The notes below the pieces were generated by a model. It searched no databases and was not told where the DNA came from. It saw only the letters and a list, made by a program, of their open reading frames with translations. A program made the position numbers and the translations under genes. Positions 28,764 to 38,870 of a stretch of 64,000 bases of DNA are shown in pieces (positions within the stretch are counted from its first letter, which is position 1; each line of letters opens with the position of its first letter). Origin of the DNA: Xenorhabdus cabanillasii (GTDB lineage: Bacteria; Pseudomonadota; Gammaproteobacteria; Enterobacterales; Enterobacteriaceae); the NCBI RefSeq assembly GCF_003386665.1, contig NZ_QTUB01000001.1:2852001-2916000 (forward strand), in the 5' to 3' direction.

Positions 28764-29090
28764 TTCCTCTCCAAAAGTACTATGTAACCTCAGACGATAA
28801 AATTAATTGAGTCTTCTTTATTTGGCAAGTCATTATTTGCATAAAAAAACACCTCTTAAATATTAATAATATCAATTCTCATTTTTATTAAATATTAATT
28901 CTTTGATTAAATATTTAATTAAATAAAACTGATTCTTATTTTCTCATATTTAATGAGATTTATTCTTGCGATAAAATAAAAATAATTCTTTAAATATCAA
29001 TGCATTATTTTTTTAAAATTTATCTTTGTTTTATTGATTTTTAATGGGCATAATATGCAGCAATTAATAAAATATTAGGAGGATGGGCTA
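28764..29090. other. AT-rich gap between divergent holE and ftnA
   Basis: No gene is seen. The stretch 28850-29040 is almost purely A/T with many short TTAA and TATTAAT runs, as expected for a promoter region bound by H-NS-like proteins. AGGAGG precedes ftnA at 29077-29082. Confidence 0.4.
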
Positions 29091-29596
29091 ATGTTAAAAC
29101 AAGAAATGATTACGAAATTAAATGAGCAATTAAATCTGGAGTTTTATTCTGCCAATTTGTACCTGCAAATGAGTGCATGGTGTAGTGATAAAGGTTACGA
29201 AGGTGCGGCAGCATTTCTGAAAAACCCATTCACGAGAAGAAATGCAACATATGCAGCGTTTATTTGATTATCTGGGCGATACAGGAGCAATGCCTGTACT
29301 GGGTGCTATTCAGGCTCCACCTGTTGAATTTAATTCTATTTCTGATGTGTTCAATCAAACCTATGAACACGAAAAAACTGATCACAGAAAAGATCAACAA
29401 ACTGGCTCACTTAGCAGTGACAACCCAGGATTACTCTACTTTTAACTTCTTACAGTGGTATGTGGCTGAACAACACGAAGAAGAAAAATTATTCAAATCT
29501 ATCTTAGATAAACTGGATATGGTGGGTGAGAGTGGTAAGTCTTTATTTTTACTGGATAAAGATTTGAAAGGATTATCCGTTCCAGCTCATGCTTAA
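29091..29596 (+). pseudogene. ftnA: Ferritin ftnA with two +1 frameshifts
   Basis: FtnA is the bacterial ferritin that oxidises and stores iron in a 24-subunit shell. Three consecutive frames give a complete protein like E. coli Ftn[32 protein letters not shown]...EGAAAFLK comes first, then after the A5 run 29221-29225 the frame shifts to [21 protein letters not shown]...[10 protein letters not shown]. After the A6 run 29372-29377 it shifts again to [39 protein letters not shown]. Ferroxidase ligands (Glu17-type, EEMQHM, EQHEEE) are conserved. Each shift is cured by removing one A. A four-helix protein read like this would not work unless the frames are joined. Confidence 0.85.
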
Positions 29597-29630
29597 GAAA
29601 GCACTAAAATAAATTAATCTGCATTATTTT

Positions 29631-29681
29631 TACCGTATTTCCTGTTTTTGCTTATTTTTAAGCAGGAATTACGGTTTTTTT
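29631..29681 (+). terminator. Terminator of ftnA
   Basis: ACCGTA-T-TTCCTG pairs with CAGGAA-T-TACGGT and is followed by seven T ending at 29681, about 35 bases after the ftnA stop codon. Confidence 0.8.
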
Positions 29682-29815
29682 GTTTTATCTCCTGTTTTTG
29701 TTTTTTGCGCAGTGCTTCACAGGTCAGGACTTTCACCACAGATTAAATTTATCGTTTGTTATAAAATCCCCTTTAAGCATAAAAATTCATCGGTATATTA
29801 AAGGGTTATTCTATC

Positions 29816-30202
29816 ATGTCTATTTTTAACATCCGTTCATTCTGGAGTAATCTGTCTGCTTTGGTTGTTCTGTTTGTCGGTATGTCCTGTCAACAGGCTT
29901 TAGCTCATGCTCACTTGAAAGATCAAACTCCGGCAGAAAATACAACGGTGGAAGCTGCACCACAAGCTATAACCTTGAGTTTCTCAGAGCGTATTGAACT
30001 TGGATTTAGCAAAGTAAAATTAATTGGCCCAGAAAAAAAAGAGATTAAAACAGGTAAGTTAGCACTTGATCCTGCGACTAAAACGCAACTAATCCTGCCC
30101 GTAGAGGATAAACTGGCAGCAGGGGAATATCGTGTTGACTGGAGTGTTCTTTCTGTTGACGGTCATAAGACGAAGGGTGTTTATAACTTTACTGTAAGAT
30201 AA
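29816..30202 (+). CDS. yobA: CopC-domain periplasmic protein YobA
   Basis: The 128-residue protein has a signal peptide ending in ...QQALA|HAHL. The mature protein starting with His-Ala-His matches the copper-binding N-terminus of the CopC family. It has the typical APQAITLSFSERIELGFSKVKLIGP and YRVDWSVLSVDGHKTKGVYNFTV strands and the DGH motif. CopC proteins bind copper in the periplasm. The stop codon overlaps the yebZ start (TAATG), pointing to coupling with the CopD-like membrane protein, as in E. coli yobA-yebZ. Confidence 0.93.
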   Translation: MSIFNIRSFWSNLSALVVLFVGMSCQQALAHAHLKDQTPAENTTVEAAPQAITLSFSERIELGFSKVKLIGPEKKEIKTGKLALDPATKTQLILPVEDKLAAGEYRVDWSVLSVDGHKTKGVYNFTVR

Positions 30203-31162
30203 TGATTTCACTTGAGGCGTTATACATACTCTGCCGTTTCTTGCATTTTGTGGTAGTTATGCTGATGTTTGGGTTCAGCTTGTTTACTACCATACTTGCT
30301 TCAGGCCATTTTTTAGTTTTAATTAAAAAAACGGTTGGGAGTCGGTCTGGCAATTAGCACGGTATTGGCTTTTGTCACCTCAATGATCTGGTTTATTGTA
30401 CAGACAGGGTTGATGGGAGATGGCTGGCACGACGTTTATCAATTTGAAATATGGCAGGCAGTGTTAACAACTGCTTTTGGTAAAGTATGGCAATGGCAAT
30501 TGTTGGTTGCTGCCCTTGCTGTTGGGGGAATATTCTTTTTACGTACTAATGTTGGTGACTCTAAGACAAAGAATTTTTTATTATTAGGCTGCTCTGTCAT
30601 TTTGCTTTCAAGCCATGCTTTCATTGGTCATGCCGCTATGTATGAAAGGGAGCTTGGCTTGCTGCTTCAGGTAAATCAGATTGTTCATTTGCTTAGTGCA
30701 GGCTATTGGTTCGGAGGGCTATGGCCTTTTTTGTTATGCCTGCAATTTTCGCGGCTAAAAGATATTTCCAAACCAAACTCAGCTTTTCACCAGATAGATA
30801 GCTATAGTATGGAGAATAGTCTGTGTGATGAAAGTGTAGCTGCGATGAGGCGATTTTCTAACTACGGGCATATAGCCGTTTTTTTGGTGATCGTCACAGG
30901 AAGCGTAAGCAGTACCATTTTAATTCCTGGTTGGCTGACTTTTGATGCCCCTGCTTCCGAATATCAATCAATGCTATGGCTGAAAATCATACTTGTTACA
31001 GCTATGGTTCTTTTGGCCTTAATCAATCGTTATATTCTGGTGCCCAAATTAAAGCAGAAAGGACGTTATGAATTACTAATGGTGAACAGTTGGTTGGAAA
31101 TCATTCTGGGAACTGTTGCTCTATTGTGTGTTGCTATCTTTGCGACAGAGCCTCCTGTGTGA
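30202..31162 (+). pseudogene. yebZ: CopD-family membrane protein YebZ with a +1 frameshift
   Basis: YebZ is a polytopic inner-membrane protein of the CopD family, thought to move copper with YobA. The first frame starts at ATG 30202 (ISLEALYILCRFLHFVVVMLMFGFSLFTTIL). It runs into the A7 run 30325-30331, after which the sequence continues in the next frame as RLGVGLAISTVLAFVTSMIW to the stop codon at 31162. Removing one A yields about 319 residues with eight membrane segments. Conserved His residues of the family (HAFIGHA, NQIVHLLSAGYWFGGLWP) are in the second part. The gene lies in a yobA-yebZ-yebY operon. Confidence 0.85.
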
Positions 31163-31301
31163 TCCTTGAATAGTTGGTGTGAGCTTGGATATACCTCTAT
31201 GGTTTTTTAAGTTGTGACCAATAAAGCTGCTACTTGTAAAACGATGGGTATATAAACAAGAAAAAGGGCGGTAGAATTCAGCTTGTATGTTTATCAGGGG
31301 G

Positions 31302-31679
31302 ATGATGATGAAACGAGTATTTTGGTTTTTATCTTTTTTATTTTTTTCTTTCCAGGGGATTGCTGCTCCAATACAAACCATCAGTAAATTACAGTTCGGG
31401 AAACAATGGGCTTTTACTCGTGAAGAGGTTATGCTTGATTGCCGTTCAGGAAGTGCGTTGTTTGTGATCAATCCCAGTACGCTTATGCAATATCCACTCA
31501 ATGATCGCGCAGTAGAAATGATGAAAAATAATCAAGTTATTGCAACCCCACTAAGTACAATACTCTTAGATGATCCTGAACATCGCAATCGAAAAATGAG
31601 TATTGAGCCATTTCAGAAAGCGGCTATGTTGCTATGCAATGATCAAACAAGTAATGGTAAATCAAGCGATGAAAAATAA
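31302..31679 (+). CDS. yebY: YebY family periplasmic protein (DUF2511)
   Basis: The protein (about 125 residues) has a signal peptide ending FQGIAA|P and a mature domain like E. coli Yeb[48 protein letters not shown] second Cys lies at the end (MLLCNDQ), probably disulphide-bonded to the first. Three ATG codons in a row (31302, 31305, 31308) follow AGGGGG, so the exact start is ambiguous. It is associated with yobA-yebZ and possibly copper metabolism; function is unproven here. Confidence 0.85.
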   Translation: MMMKRVFWFLSFLFFSFQGIAAPIQTISKLQFGKQWAFTREEVMLDCRSGSALFVINPSTLMQYPLNDRAVEMMKNNQVIATPLSTILLDDPEHRNRKMSIEPFQKAAMLLCNDQTSNGKSSDEK

Positions 31680-31758
31680 CCGTAATTTTTACTGCTGATA
31701 TGTATGTTAATTAACGAGCTAAATAATTAACAAAATTTGGTAATTTACCGTGTGTCAA

Positions 31759-31870
31759 CTACTCTTTAAGAGGTAGGTTGTTCTACGTCTCAATGGCATT
31801 TTAGCGCACGGCTCTTTAAACAGAGCCATTTTCCCTAGGCTGAGTAGAGGAGTAAGCTCGGCCTTTTTTT
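31759..31870 (+). ncRNA. sdsR: SdsR (RyeB) small RNA with its sigma-S type -10 element
   Basis: The segment with AATGGCATTTTAGCGCACGG, followed by the hairpin GGCTCTTTAAACAGAGCC, ATTTTCCCT, and a terminal GC-rich hairpin ending in seven T (31864-31870), matches the core of E. coli SdsR as I remember it. Just upstream, CTACTCT (31759-31765) resembles the sigma-S -10 consensus, which places the transcript start near 31772. The location beside yebY is also that of SdsR in E. coli. SdsR is a stationary-phase Hfq- and ProQ-bound RNA that represses porin and other mRNAs. Transcript ends are approximate. Confidence 0.85.
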
Positions 31871-31962
31871 ATTATGTTTACTATGAGAACTGAATAATTT
31901 TACTCTTTTTTCGCAAAATTATCTCTTTTTCTGAACTTGTATAATCTATTCAATATACCTCA

Positions 31963-32060
31963 TGGATTTCAAGCTTTAGTGTGGCGGTAGATAAATACCT
32001 AAATAGCAAGTGGCTGATTACTCGTTTTTGACGAAGTGTTTGATAATAATATGAGCAAGG
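31963..32060. repeat. Degenerate copy of the TATACC...ATTTCAAG intergenic repeat
   Basis: AATATACCTCATGGATTTCAAG near 31966 matches the end of the same repeat family as at 22629, followed by a GC-richer stretch and AGCAAGTGGCTGATTACTCG. No clear partner end is seen, so it appears decayed. The rest of the gap to msrC (32061-32305) shows no gene. Confidence 0.4.
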
Positions 32061-32305
32061 GCACGATTTTGGCTGCAAATTAGGTGATTTTCTAATATAA
32101 GCTGTGATAACTAACTGAATTTCATAAGTGAATACTGGTAAAATATTAAAAGAAAATTTTAATTCTGAGATTCAGACGGTATTCTGGAACAGCGATATAA
32201 GGATAGTAGAAGATTTACCAGAATGGTTTGATGTTCTTGGGAAAACTTAAGTTGTTGTTTTCTTATTATTAAATTGTTATTTTCCTGGCTCTTGTGTAGG
32301 TGTGT

Positions 32306-32803
32306 ATGGACAAACGTGAATTCTATCAGGAACTATCAGATAGCTTAGTAGCTCTGTTATCAGGCGAATATAACTTGATCGCATCTCTTGCAAATACAAG
32401 TTCATTGTTATATGCCCGTTTGGGCAATGTTAATTGGGTTGGCTTTTACTTGGTAGATGGTGATACCCTAGTTTTAGGGCCATTCCAAGGTAAAATTGCT
32501 TGTGTTCGTATTCCTATAGGGAAAGGTGTATGTGGAACCGCTGTAGCAAAGAATTGTGTCCAGCGTATTTCCGATGTACATGCTTTTCCCGGTCATATAG
32601 CTTGTGATGCTGCCAGTAATGCTGAAATTGTCCTTCCTTTGGAAATTAATGGGCAAATTATTGGCGTTCTGGATATTGATAGCACGGTTTTTGATCGGTT
32701 TGACGAACATGATGAATATGGCTTAACAGTGCTTGTTAGCAGGCTTTGTGAGCATTTGGAGCAATGTGTTGTGCCAAATTATCTGCAACAGAATGTAACT
32801 TAA
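32306..32803 (+). CDS. msrC: Free methionine-(R)-sulfoxide reductase
   Basis: MsrC (YebR) reduces free methionine-R-sulfoxide, a GAF-domain enzyme. The 165-residue protein matches the E. coli enzyme in length. It has NTSSLLYARLGNVNWVGFYL and the three conserved active-site cysteines in IACVRIPIGKGVCGTAVAKNCVQRI and GHIACDAASNAEIVLPL. The start is ATG 32306 (MDKREFYQEL); a GTG six bases upstream is in frame. It is followed by proQ as in the yebR region of E. coli, where other genes separate them. Confidence 0.93.
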   Translation: MDKREFYQELSDSLVALLSGEYNLIASLANTSSLLYARLGNVNWVGFYLVDGDTLVLGPFQGKIACVRIPIGKGVCGTAVAKNCVQRISDVHAFPGHIACDAASNAEIVLPLEINGQIIGVLDIDSTVFDRFDEHDEYGLTVLVSRLCEHLEQCVVPNYLQQNVT

Positions 32804-32898
32804 CCTATGTATGGCGTGGCATTTATCAGCAACACTATTATAATGTCGCCTGTTCATGCCTGCGCTGGTTGGCAAAACCGTTGTAATCAGGAAATTTC

Positions 32899-33612
32899 AT
32901 GGAAAATCAACCTAAGTTGAACAGTAGTAAAGAAATCATTGCTTTTTTGGCTGAACGATTCCCGCTTTGTTTTGCCGCAGAAGGCGAAGCACGTCCTTTA
33001 AAAATCGGGATCTTTCAGGATATCGTTGAACGTATTCAGGGCGAAGAGTGTTTAAGTAAAACACAGCTCCGTTCTGCTCTGCGCTTGTATACTTCCAGTT
33101 GGCGCTACCTTTATGGAGTTAAAGAAGGAGCCCAACGTATTGACCTTGATGGTAATGCGTGTGGTGAGCTGGAAGTTGAACATATTGAACATGCGCGTCA
33201 GCAGTTAGCGGAAGCTAAAGCTCGGGTACAAGCTCAACGAGCTGAACAACGTGCCAAAAAACGTGAAACAGAAAACATATCTGACAAGAAAAGCGAACGT
33301 CCTGTGAATAAAAAGGCAACGCCTCGTCGTCGCCCATCAGCAGGTAAAAAGGATGAAAAGCGTCCATCACGTTCGCAAGATAGTCTGCAACAATCACGTA
33401 AGCCAGCAGATAAAATGGCCAAAAAAATTGCACAACCTGAATTAACCTCAGTAACAGATGTATCCTCTCTGAAAGTCGGTCAGACAATCAAAGTGAATGT
33501 AGGAAAAAGCCTCATGGATGCTTCTGTGCTGGAAATTGCAAAAGATGGTGTAAGAGTGCAATTACCTACTGGTTTGGCAATGATTGTACGCGCAGAACAC
33601 TTAAAGTTCTGA
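32899..33612 (+). CDS. proQ: RNA chaperone ProQ
   Basis: ProQ is a FinO-domain RNA-binding protein that stabilises many sRNAs and mRNA 3' ends. The 237-residue protein has the FinO-like N-terminal domain (about 5-120, with [19 protein letters not shown] and [21 protein letters not shown]), a long Lys/Arg/Glu-rich linker (about 120-185) and a C-terminal Tudor-like domain ([14 protein letters not shown]...[18 protein letters not shown]). It is followed closely by prc, as in E. coli, and is a likely partner of the SdsR RNA encoded 1 kb upstream. An A7 run near 33420 is in frame and intact. Confidence 0.95.
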   Translation: MENQPKLNSSKEIIAFLAERFPLCFAAEGEARPLKIGIFQDIVERIQGEECLSKTQLRSALRLYTSSWRYLYGVKEGAQRIDLDGNACGELEVEHIEHARQQLAEAKARVQAQRAEQRAKKRETENISDKKSERPVNKKATPRRRPSAGKKDEKRPSRSQDSLQQSRKPADKMAKKIAQPELTSVTDVSSLKVGQTIKVNVGKSLMDASVLEIAKDGVRVQLPTGLAMIVRAEHLKF

Positions 33613-33631
33613 TACGGAGGCCAACTTGGGC

Positions 33632-35743
33632 ATGAACAAACTCATTACTTTGGCTTTCGTTTTAGTGCTAACATTTTCTGGTATAGGGCACGCAAATACT
33701 GTTAATGACAGTGTGAATCGTAATAGTAATGCCACTAATGCTGATGTAGCTGGTGCTGGTACAGCAGGTGGAAATAATCCTCTTACTGTTACTATCAATC
33801 AGTTACCCGATCTAAAGCCAGAACCACAACATCCTACAGTGAGTAAACGGATCGTTTCCCGTTTTCTCCGCTCTCATTATCGCCATTTTAGTCTGGATGC
33901 TGATTTTTCAGGTAAGGTTTTTGATCGTTACCTAAATATGCTGGATTATGGACACAATGTTTTTCTTGCATCAGATATTGCACAATTTGCTGCGCAAAAA
34001 GGGATTTTAGGCAAAGAGCTTGAAAATGGTGATCTACATCTTCCATACGTATTATTTAATTTACAGCAGAAACGCCGTTTTGAACGCTATCAATATGCTC
34101 TTTCCCGATTGGAAAAGCCTATCAGTTTAGATGGCAACGATACGCTTGAAACTGAACGTGATAAGGCACCCTGGCCTACGAGTGTTGAAGAATTAGATAA
34201 TCTTTGGGATGCCAAGATTAAATCCGATTGGATAAATCTCAAACTGTCAGGTAAAAATGACAAAGAGATCAAGGAAGTACTGACAAAACGCTATCGGACT
34301 TTATTGAAACACCTTACTCAGAGTAAAAGTGAAGAAGTTTTCCGAACAATTATGATGGCTTTTGCTCGTGAAATAGATCCGCATACCAGCTATCTCTCTC
34401 CTCGTGATACAGAACAGTTCAATTCAGAGATGAGCCTTTCTCTTGAAGGGATTGGGGCTGTTTTGCAGTATGATGATGAATATGTATCTGTTCGCTCACT
34501 GGTTGTGGGAGGGCCAGCAGCCAAAAGTAATTTACTCAAAGTTGGAGATAAAATTATTGGAGTGGGGCAGGCTGGTAAACCAATTGTAGATATTGTTGGT
34601 TGGCGTCTGGAAGATGTTGTTGCTCTGATTAAGGGGCCAAAAGGTAGTAAAGTCCGCCTTGACGTCATCCCAGGCACAAAAGGCGCTAAAAATCACATTA
34701 TCACTTTAACGCGTGAAAATATCCGTCTTGAAGATAACGCAGTTAAGATGTCAGTTAAAACTGTTGGTAAAGAGAAGGTTGGGATCCTTGATATACCAAG
34801 TTTTTATGTCGGTTTGACTAATGATGTAAAAGTACAGCTGCAAAAACTGGCGAAACAAAATGTCTCTGCAATTGTCGTTGATTTACGTGGTAATGGTGGT
34901 GGTGCGCTAACAGAAGCTGTCTCACTTTCTGGCTTGTTTATCTCAACGGGGCCGATTGTGCAGATTAGAGATAATACAGGCCGGATTAAAGAAGATTCGG
35001 ATACTGATGAGGCAATCTATTATAAAGGGCCTTTGGTTGTTTTAGTTGATAACCGAAGTGCTTCCGCATCTGAAATTTTTGCGGCTGCTATGCAAGATTA
35101 TGGGCGTGGATTGATTGTTGGTGAGCCTACTTTTGGTAAAGGAACTGTCCAACAATATCGTTCTTTGAATCGCATTTATGATCAGATGCTAAGCCCTGAT
35201 TGGCCAGAGATTGGCTCGGTACAATATACTATTCAGAAATTTTATCGGGTGAATGGTGGTAGTACTCAACTTAAAGGTGTAACGCCTGATATCCTTATGC
35301 CAACAGGGGAAGAACCATCTGACATAAGTGAAAGTCAGGAAGACAATGCCCTGCCATGGGATAGTATTCAATCGGCAAGTTATACTTCTTCAAAGAAAAT
35401 TTCAGAGTTAGTACCGCTATTGACCAAACTGCATCATCAGCGTATCACCAATGACCCTGAGTTCAAATATATCAATCAGGATATTGCCTATTACAAGGTG
35501 CTAAAAGCGCGTCATGGTGTTTATTCGTTAAACTATGCAGAGCGAGATAAAGAAAATAAAGAATATGAGGCGATAAAATTAAATCGCATTAATGAGCGTT
35601 TTAAACGTGAAGGGAAGAAGTCACTTACATCACTTGATGATTTGGCAAAAGATTATAAAGGTCCAGATCCTTATTTAGATGAATCAGTACAGATTGCTTT
35701 AGATTTGTCTCATCAGTTTGCTGAAATGACTCAGGCGAAGTGA
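33632..35743 (+). CDS. prc: Tail-specific periplasmic carboxy-terminal protease
   Basis: Prc (Tsp) degrades periplasmic proteins with nonpolar C-termini and processes FtsI; it also controls the peptidoglycan hydrolase MepS. The protein (703 residues) has a signal peptide ending in GHA, an N-terminal helical domain, a PDZ domain (about 240-335, MSLSLEGIGAVLQYDDEYV...GDKIIGVGQ) and the S41 catalytic domain. The Ser-Lys dyad is Ser478 in NRSASASEIF and Lys503 in FGKGTVQQYR, 25 apart as in E. coli. The family C-terminal DUF3340 helical region follows. ATG 33632 is preferred over the TTG two codons upstream. Confidence 0.96.
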   Translation: MNKLITLAFVLVLTFSGIGHANTVNDSVNRNSNATNADVAGAGTAGGNNPLTVTINQLPDLKPEPQHPTVSKRIVSRFLRSHYRHFSLDADFSGKVFDRYLNMLDYGHNVFLASDIAQFAAQKGILGKELENGDLHLPYVLFNLQQKRRFERYQYALSRLEKPISLDGNDTLETERDKAPWPTSVEELDNLWDAKIKSDWINLKLSGKNDKEIKEVLTKRYRTLLKHLTQSKSEEVFRTIMMAFAREIDPHTSYLSPRDTEQFNSEMSLSLEGIGAVLQYDDEYVSVRSLVVGGPAAKSNLLKVGDKIIGVGQAGKPIVDIVGWRLEDVVALIKGPKGSKVRLDVIPGTKGAKNHIITLTRENIRLEDNAVKMSVKTVGKEKVGILDIPSFYVGLTNDVKVQLQKLAKQNVSAIVVDLRGNGGGALTEAVSLSGLFISTGPIVQIRDNTGRIKEDSDTDEAIYYKGPLVVLVDNRSASASEIFAAAMQDYGRGLIVGEPTFGKGTVQQYRSLNRIYDQMLSPDWPEIGSVQYTIQKFYRVNGGSTQLKGVTPDILMPTGEEPSDISESQEDNALPWDSIQSASYTSSKKISELVPLLTKLHHQRITNDPEFKYINQDIAYYKVLKARHGVYSLNYAERDKENKEYEAIKLNRINERFKREGKKSLTSLDDLAKDYKGPDPYLDESVQIALDLSHQFAEMTQAK

Positions 35744-35764
35744 TTGCAAACTTCGTTATGGATA

Positions 35765-35790
35765 AAAAGCCGGCTTGATAGTCGGCTTTT
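35765..35790 (+). terminator. Terminator of proQ-prc
   Basis: AAAAGCCG (35765-35772) and CGGCTTTT (35783-35790) form a stem with a 10-base loop shortly after the prc stop codon. The T run is short. Confidence 0.7.
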
Positions 35791-35939
35791 CTATTACTGG
35801 TTGGATCTTATATAATATTGTAAAGTTACGTCGATTCTGTCGCTTAACGTCTTAAAAAAATTGAATAATACGGGTTCAGCCCCCATCTTATGATTTACTT
35901 TTAGTTGAACTGTTTGATTATTATAGGAAGCCAATTTAT

Positions 35940-36824
35940 ATGATGCGAATTGCTTTGTTCCTGCTCACTAATCTGGCTGTTATGGTAGTGTTTGGGATAA
36001 TACTTTCACTCACAGGAGTTCAGCGCAGTAGTGTAGCTGGTCTCATGATAATGGCTGGGTTGTTTGGTTTTGGTGGTGCATTTATTTCTCTGTTAATGTC
36101 TAAATGGATGGCATTACGTTCTGTTGGTGGTCAGGTTATTGAAAAGCCGTCTAACGAAATGGAATTTTGGCTGATGGAAACTGTCCGTCGCCAGTCTGAT
36201 CAGGTTGGTATTACCATGCCACAGGTTGCTATTTATGATGCACCTGATATTAACGCATTTGCGACAGGAGCTCGCCGTAATGCTTCTTTGGTTGCTGTTA
36301 GTACTGGGTTACTGAATAACATGAGTCGTGATGAAGCAGAAGCTGTAATTGCTCATGAGATCAGCCATATTGCTAATGGTGACATGGTCACAATGACGTT
36401 ATTGCAAGGGATTGTAAACACATTCGTTATCTTTATTTCACGTATCATCGCACAAGCGGCTGCAAGTTTCCTGTCCAGCAGCGATAATGAGAGCGAAAGC
36501 AGCAGTAATGGTAACCCTATTGTTTATATGATCCTTTCCATGGTTCTGGAGATTGTATTTGGTATTCTGGCAAGCATCATTACCATGTGGTTCTCCCGTT
36601 ACCGTGAATTTCACGCAGATGCAGGGTCAGCGAAACTTGTCGGACGTGAAAAGATGATTGCTGCATTACAACGTCTCAAAACCAGTTATGAGCCTCAGGA
36701 AGAAGGCAGCATGATGGCGTTTTGTATTAATGGTAAGTCTAAAAGCTTCAGTGAGTTATTCTTATCTCACCCTCCATTAGATAAGCGTATTGAAGCTCTG
36801 CGTAGCGGTGAGTATATAAAGTAA
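35940..36824 (+). CDS. htpX: Membrane zinc metalloprotease HtpX
   Basis: HtpX is an inner-membrane M48 protease that degrades misfolded membrane proteins with FtsH. The 294-residue protein has two N-terminal membrane segments, the zinc-binding motif HEISH within [19 protein letters not shown], two central membrane segments and a third ligand in [13 protein letters not shown]. The C-terminal [13 protein letters not shown] is also conserved. It is usually induced by the Cpx envelope stress system. It is downstream of prc with its own terminator. Confidence 0.96.
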   Translation: MMRIALFLLTNLAVMVVFGIILSLTGVQRSSVAGLMIMAGLFGFGGAFISLLMSKWMALRSVGGQVIEKPSNEMEFWLMETVRRQSDQVGITMPQVAIYDAPDINAFATGARRNASLVAVSTGLLNNMSRDEAEAVIAHEISHIANGDMVTMTLLQGIVNTFVIFISRIIAQAAASFLSSSDNESESSSNGNPIVYMILSMVLEIVFGILASIITMWFSRYREFHADAGSAKLVGREKMIAALQRLKTSYEPQEEGSMMAFCINGKSKSFSELFLSHPPLDKRIEALRSGEYIK

Positions 36825-36871
36825 CATTCTTCTCTGATTTTTAGATGAAAGATTAAAAAAGTAATTAAAGT

Positions 36872-36904
36872 AAAAGCCGGGATTCAATGAACTCCGGCTT
36901 TTTT
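36872..36904 (+). terminator. Terminator of htpX
   Basis: AAAAGCCGG pairs with CCGGCTTTT, followed by T to 36904, about 50 bases after the htpX stop codon. Confidence 0.8.
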
Positions 36905-37058
36905 GATACTGTTTATCAGATAAGAAATGGAACTGAACTGAGAAAGTTTGGATGGAGGAAAAGGAAGGGGGATAAATCTTGAACCCCACCTTTGCTACTG
37001 AGATACAAAGGTGAGGGAAGGGAGTAATGAGTTGATCTTGATTAAGATTGACGCAATG

Positions 37059-38429
37059 TTACTTTATCTTGTTCGAATGTTTTTTATCAGTCTTACCCAT
37101 TAATTGGCTGGTAATTGTGCCAGCAGCCATTGATCCGTTGACGTTTAACGCCGTGCGGCCCATATCGATAAGAGGTTCAACAGAGATCAACAGGGCGACT
37201 AAAGTGACAGGTAATCCCATTGCAGGCAGAACAATAAGCGCAGCAAAAGTAGCACCACCGCCAACACCAGCTACACCGGCAGAGCTGATTGTCACAATAC
37301 CAATGAGAGTGGCTATCCATAGGGGGTCAAGAGGATCAATTCCAACAGTTGGAGCAACCATTACTGCTAACATGGCAGGATAAATACCTGCACAGCCATT
37401 TTGACCGATAGTTGCCCCGAATGAGGCGGAAAAGCTGGCTATAGATTCCGGGACACCAAGATGACGGCTTTGTGTCTCAACATTTAACGGAATGCTGGCA
37501 GCACTTGAACGGCTGGTAAAGGCAAATGTCAGTACAGGGCCTGCTTTTTTGAAGAACTTCAGAGGATTAATGCCTGTCAATGCCAGAAGGACGCCGTGTA
37601 CAACAAACATCAGACCTAAAGCGACGTAGGAAGCAACAACAAAATTACCTAATTGTGCGATATCGTGAATATTGGAGCTGGCAACAACTTTAGTCATTAA
37701 GGCCATTACACCATATGGCGTGAGGCGCATAACCAGTCTGACAAGTTTCATTGCCCATGCCTGCATAGTATCGATAGCAACAAGTGCTCGCTCACCACGC
37801 TCGCGGTCATCTTTTATCATTTGTAATGCAGCAATTCCCAGGAATGTTGCAAAAATGACCACACTTATAATTGAAGTTGGGCTTGCTCCTGTGAGATCTG
37901 CAAATGGATTTTTAGGAATAAAAGAAAGGATTAATTGCGGCACACTCAGCTCTGAAACCCGATGGATATAGTTTGCTTCAATCGCTGACAGACGCGCAGT
38001 TTCTTGCGTACCTTGAATTAATCCGGCAGAAGTTAAGCCAAACATACTGGCGATAACAATAGCAATTAAAGCGGAAATGGCGGTAGTAAACAGTAAAGTA
38101 CCGATAGTCAGGAAGCTGATTTTGCCTAAAGAAGACGCCTTATGCAGTCGTGCAACTGCACTCAGTATAGAGGCAAAAACCAATGGCATAATGACCATCT
38201 GTAACAATTGTACATAACCATTACCGACAATGTTGAACCATTTAATTGATTCTTTCACAATAGGATCGTGTGCACCATAAATCACATTTAATGCCAATCC
38301 AAAAAAAACGCCTACAATCAGGGCAATAAGAACTTTCTTGGATAGGCTCCATTGATCTGAACTCGTTTTAGCTAATACTACGAGCAGCGTTGCGAAAATC
38401 AGCACATTAATAATGAGTGGTAAATTCAT
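37059..38429 (-). CDS. tcyP: L-cystine sodium symporter of the DAACS family
   Basis: The 456-residue membrane protein matches E. coli TcyP (YdjN), an L-cystine and selenocystine importer of the dicarboxylate/amino acid:cation symporter family. Seen are [77 protein letters not shown] and [49 protein letters not shown], which cover the serine-rich hairpin loop and the substrate and Na+ sites of the family. As in E. coli it lies next to ydjM, both on the minus strand. Confidence 0.93.
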   Translation of the reverse strand: MNLPLIINVLIFATLLVVLAKTSSDQWSLSKKVLIALIVGVFFGLALNVIYGAHDPIVKESIKWFNIVGNGYVQLLQMVIMPLVFASILSAVARLHKASSLGKISFLTIGTLLFTTAISALIAIVIASMFGLTSAGLIQGTQETARLSAIEANYIHRVSELSVPQLILSFIPKNPFADLTGASPTSIISVVIFATFLGIAALQMIKDDRERGERALVAIDTMQAWAMKLVRLVMRLTPYGVMALMTKVVASSNIHDIAQLGNFVVASYVALGLMFVVHGVLLALTGINPLKFFKKAGPVLTFAFTSRSSAASIPLNVETQSRHLGVPESIASFSASFGATIGQNGCAGIYPAMLAVMVAPTVGIDPLDPLWIATLIGIVTISSAGVAGVGGGATFAALIVLPAMGLPVTLVALLISVEPLIDMGRTALNVNGSMAAGTITSQLMGKTDKKHSNKIK

Positions 38430-38870
38430 CCCCAGTCTCCAATATTTTGACTAATATGATTTTTTTGTATGGAATATGCTTACTTCAGGTTATAACAAAA
38501 AGTTGCACCATATATTCTATTAACTATGCATGGTATCAATATAAGAATTGGCTTTCTTATAATTAAAAAGAATAAAATATAATTATTTATCACTAGCTAG
38601 TTCAATTAGTTATATGTGCTTATGTAATTTATTTTCACCTTGTTCAGGTTTGGTAACAATGTGCAGAGATTTACCGCGTGATATATGGGTTTCTTGGTGT
38701 TATATAATTAATATAATTCATATTGTTACATCAGAATAGGAGGACATAACTAACAAAATAGCAACGCTGAAGATGAAAATGATAAGTAAAAATTAAAAAG
38801 TAATACTTATATTTTGAGTTAACTCCCCATCTTTTAAATGGGGCTGTGGTTTGATTAAAAATAAACTCAA
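38430..38870. other. AT-rich gap between tcyP and ydjM
   Basis: No gene is seen. A short GC-richer patch at about 38762-38785 (AACGCTGAAGATGAAAATG) stands out but codes for nothing evident. The area upstream of tcyP (38440-38560) probably holds its promoter. Confidence 0.4.
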
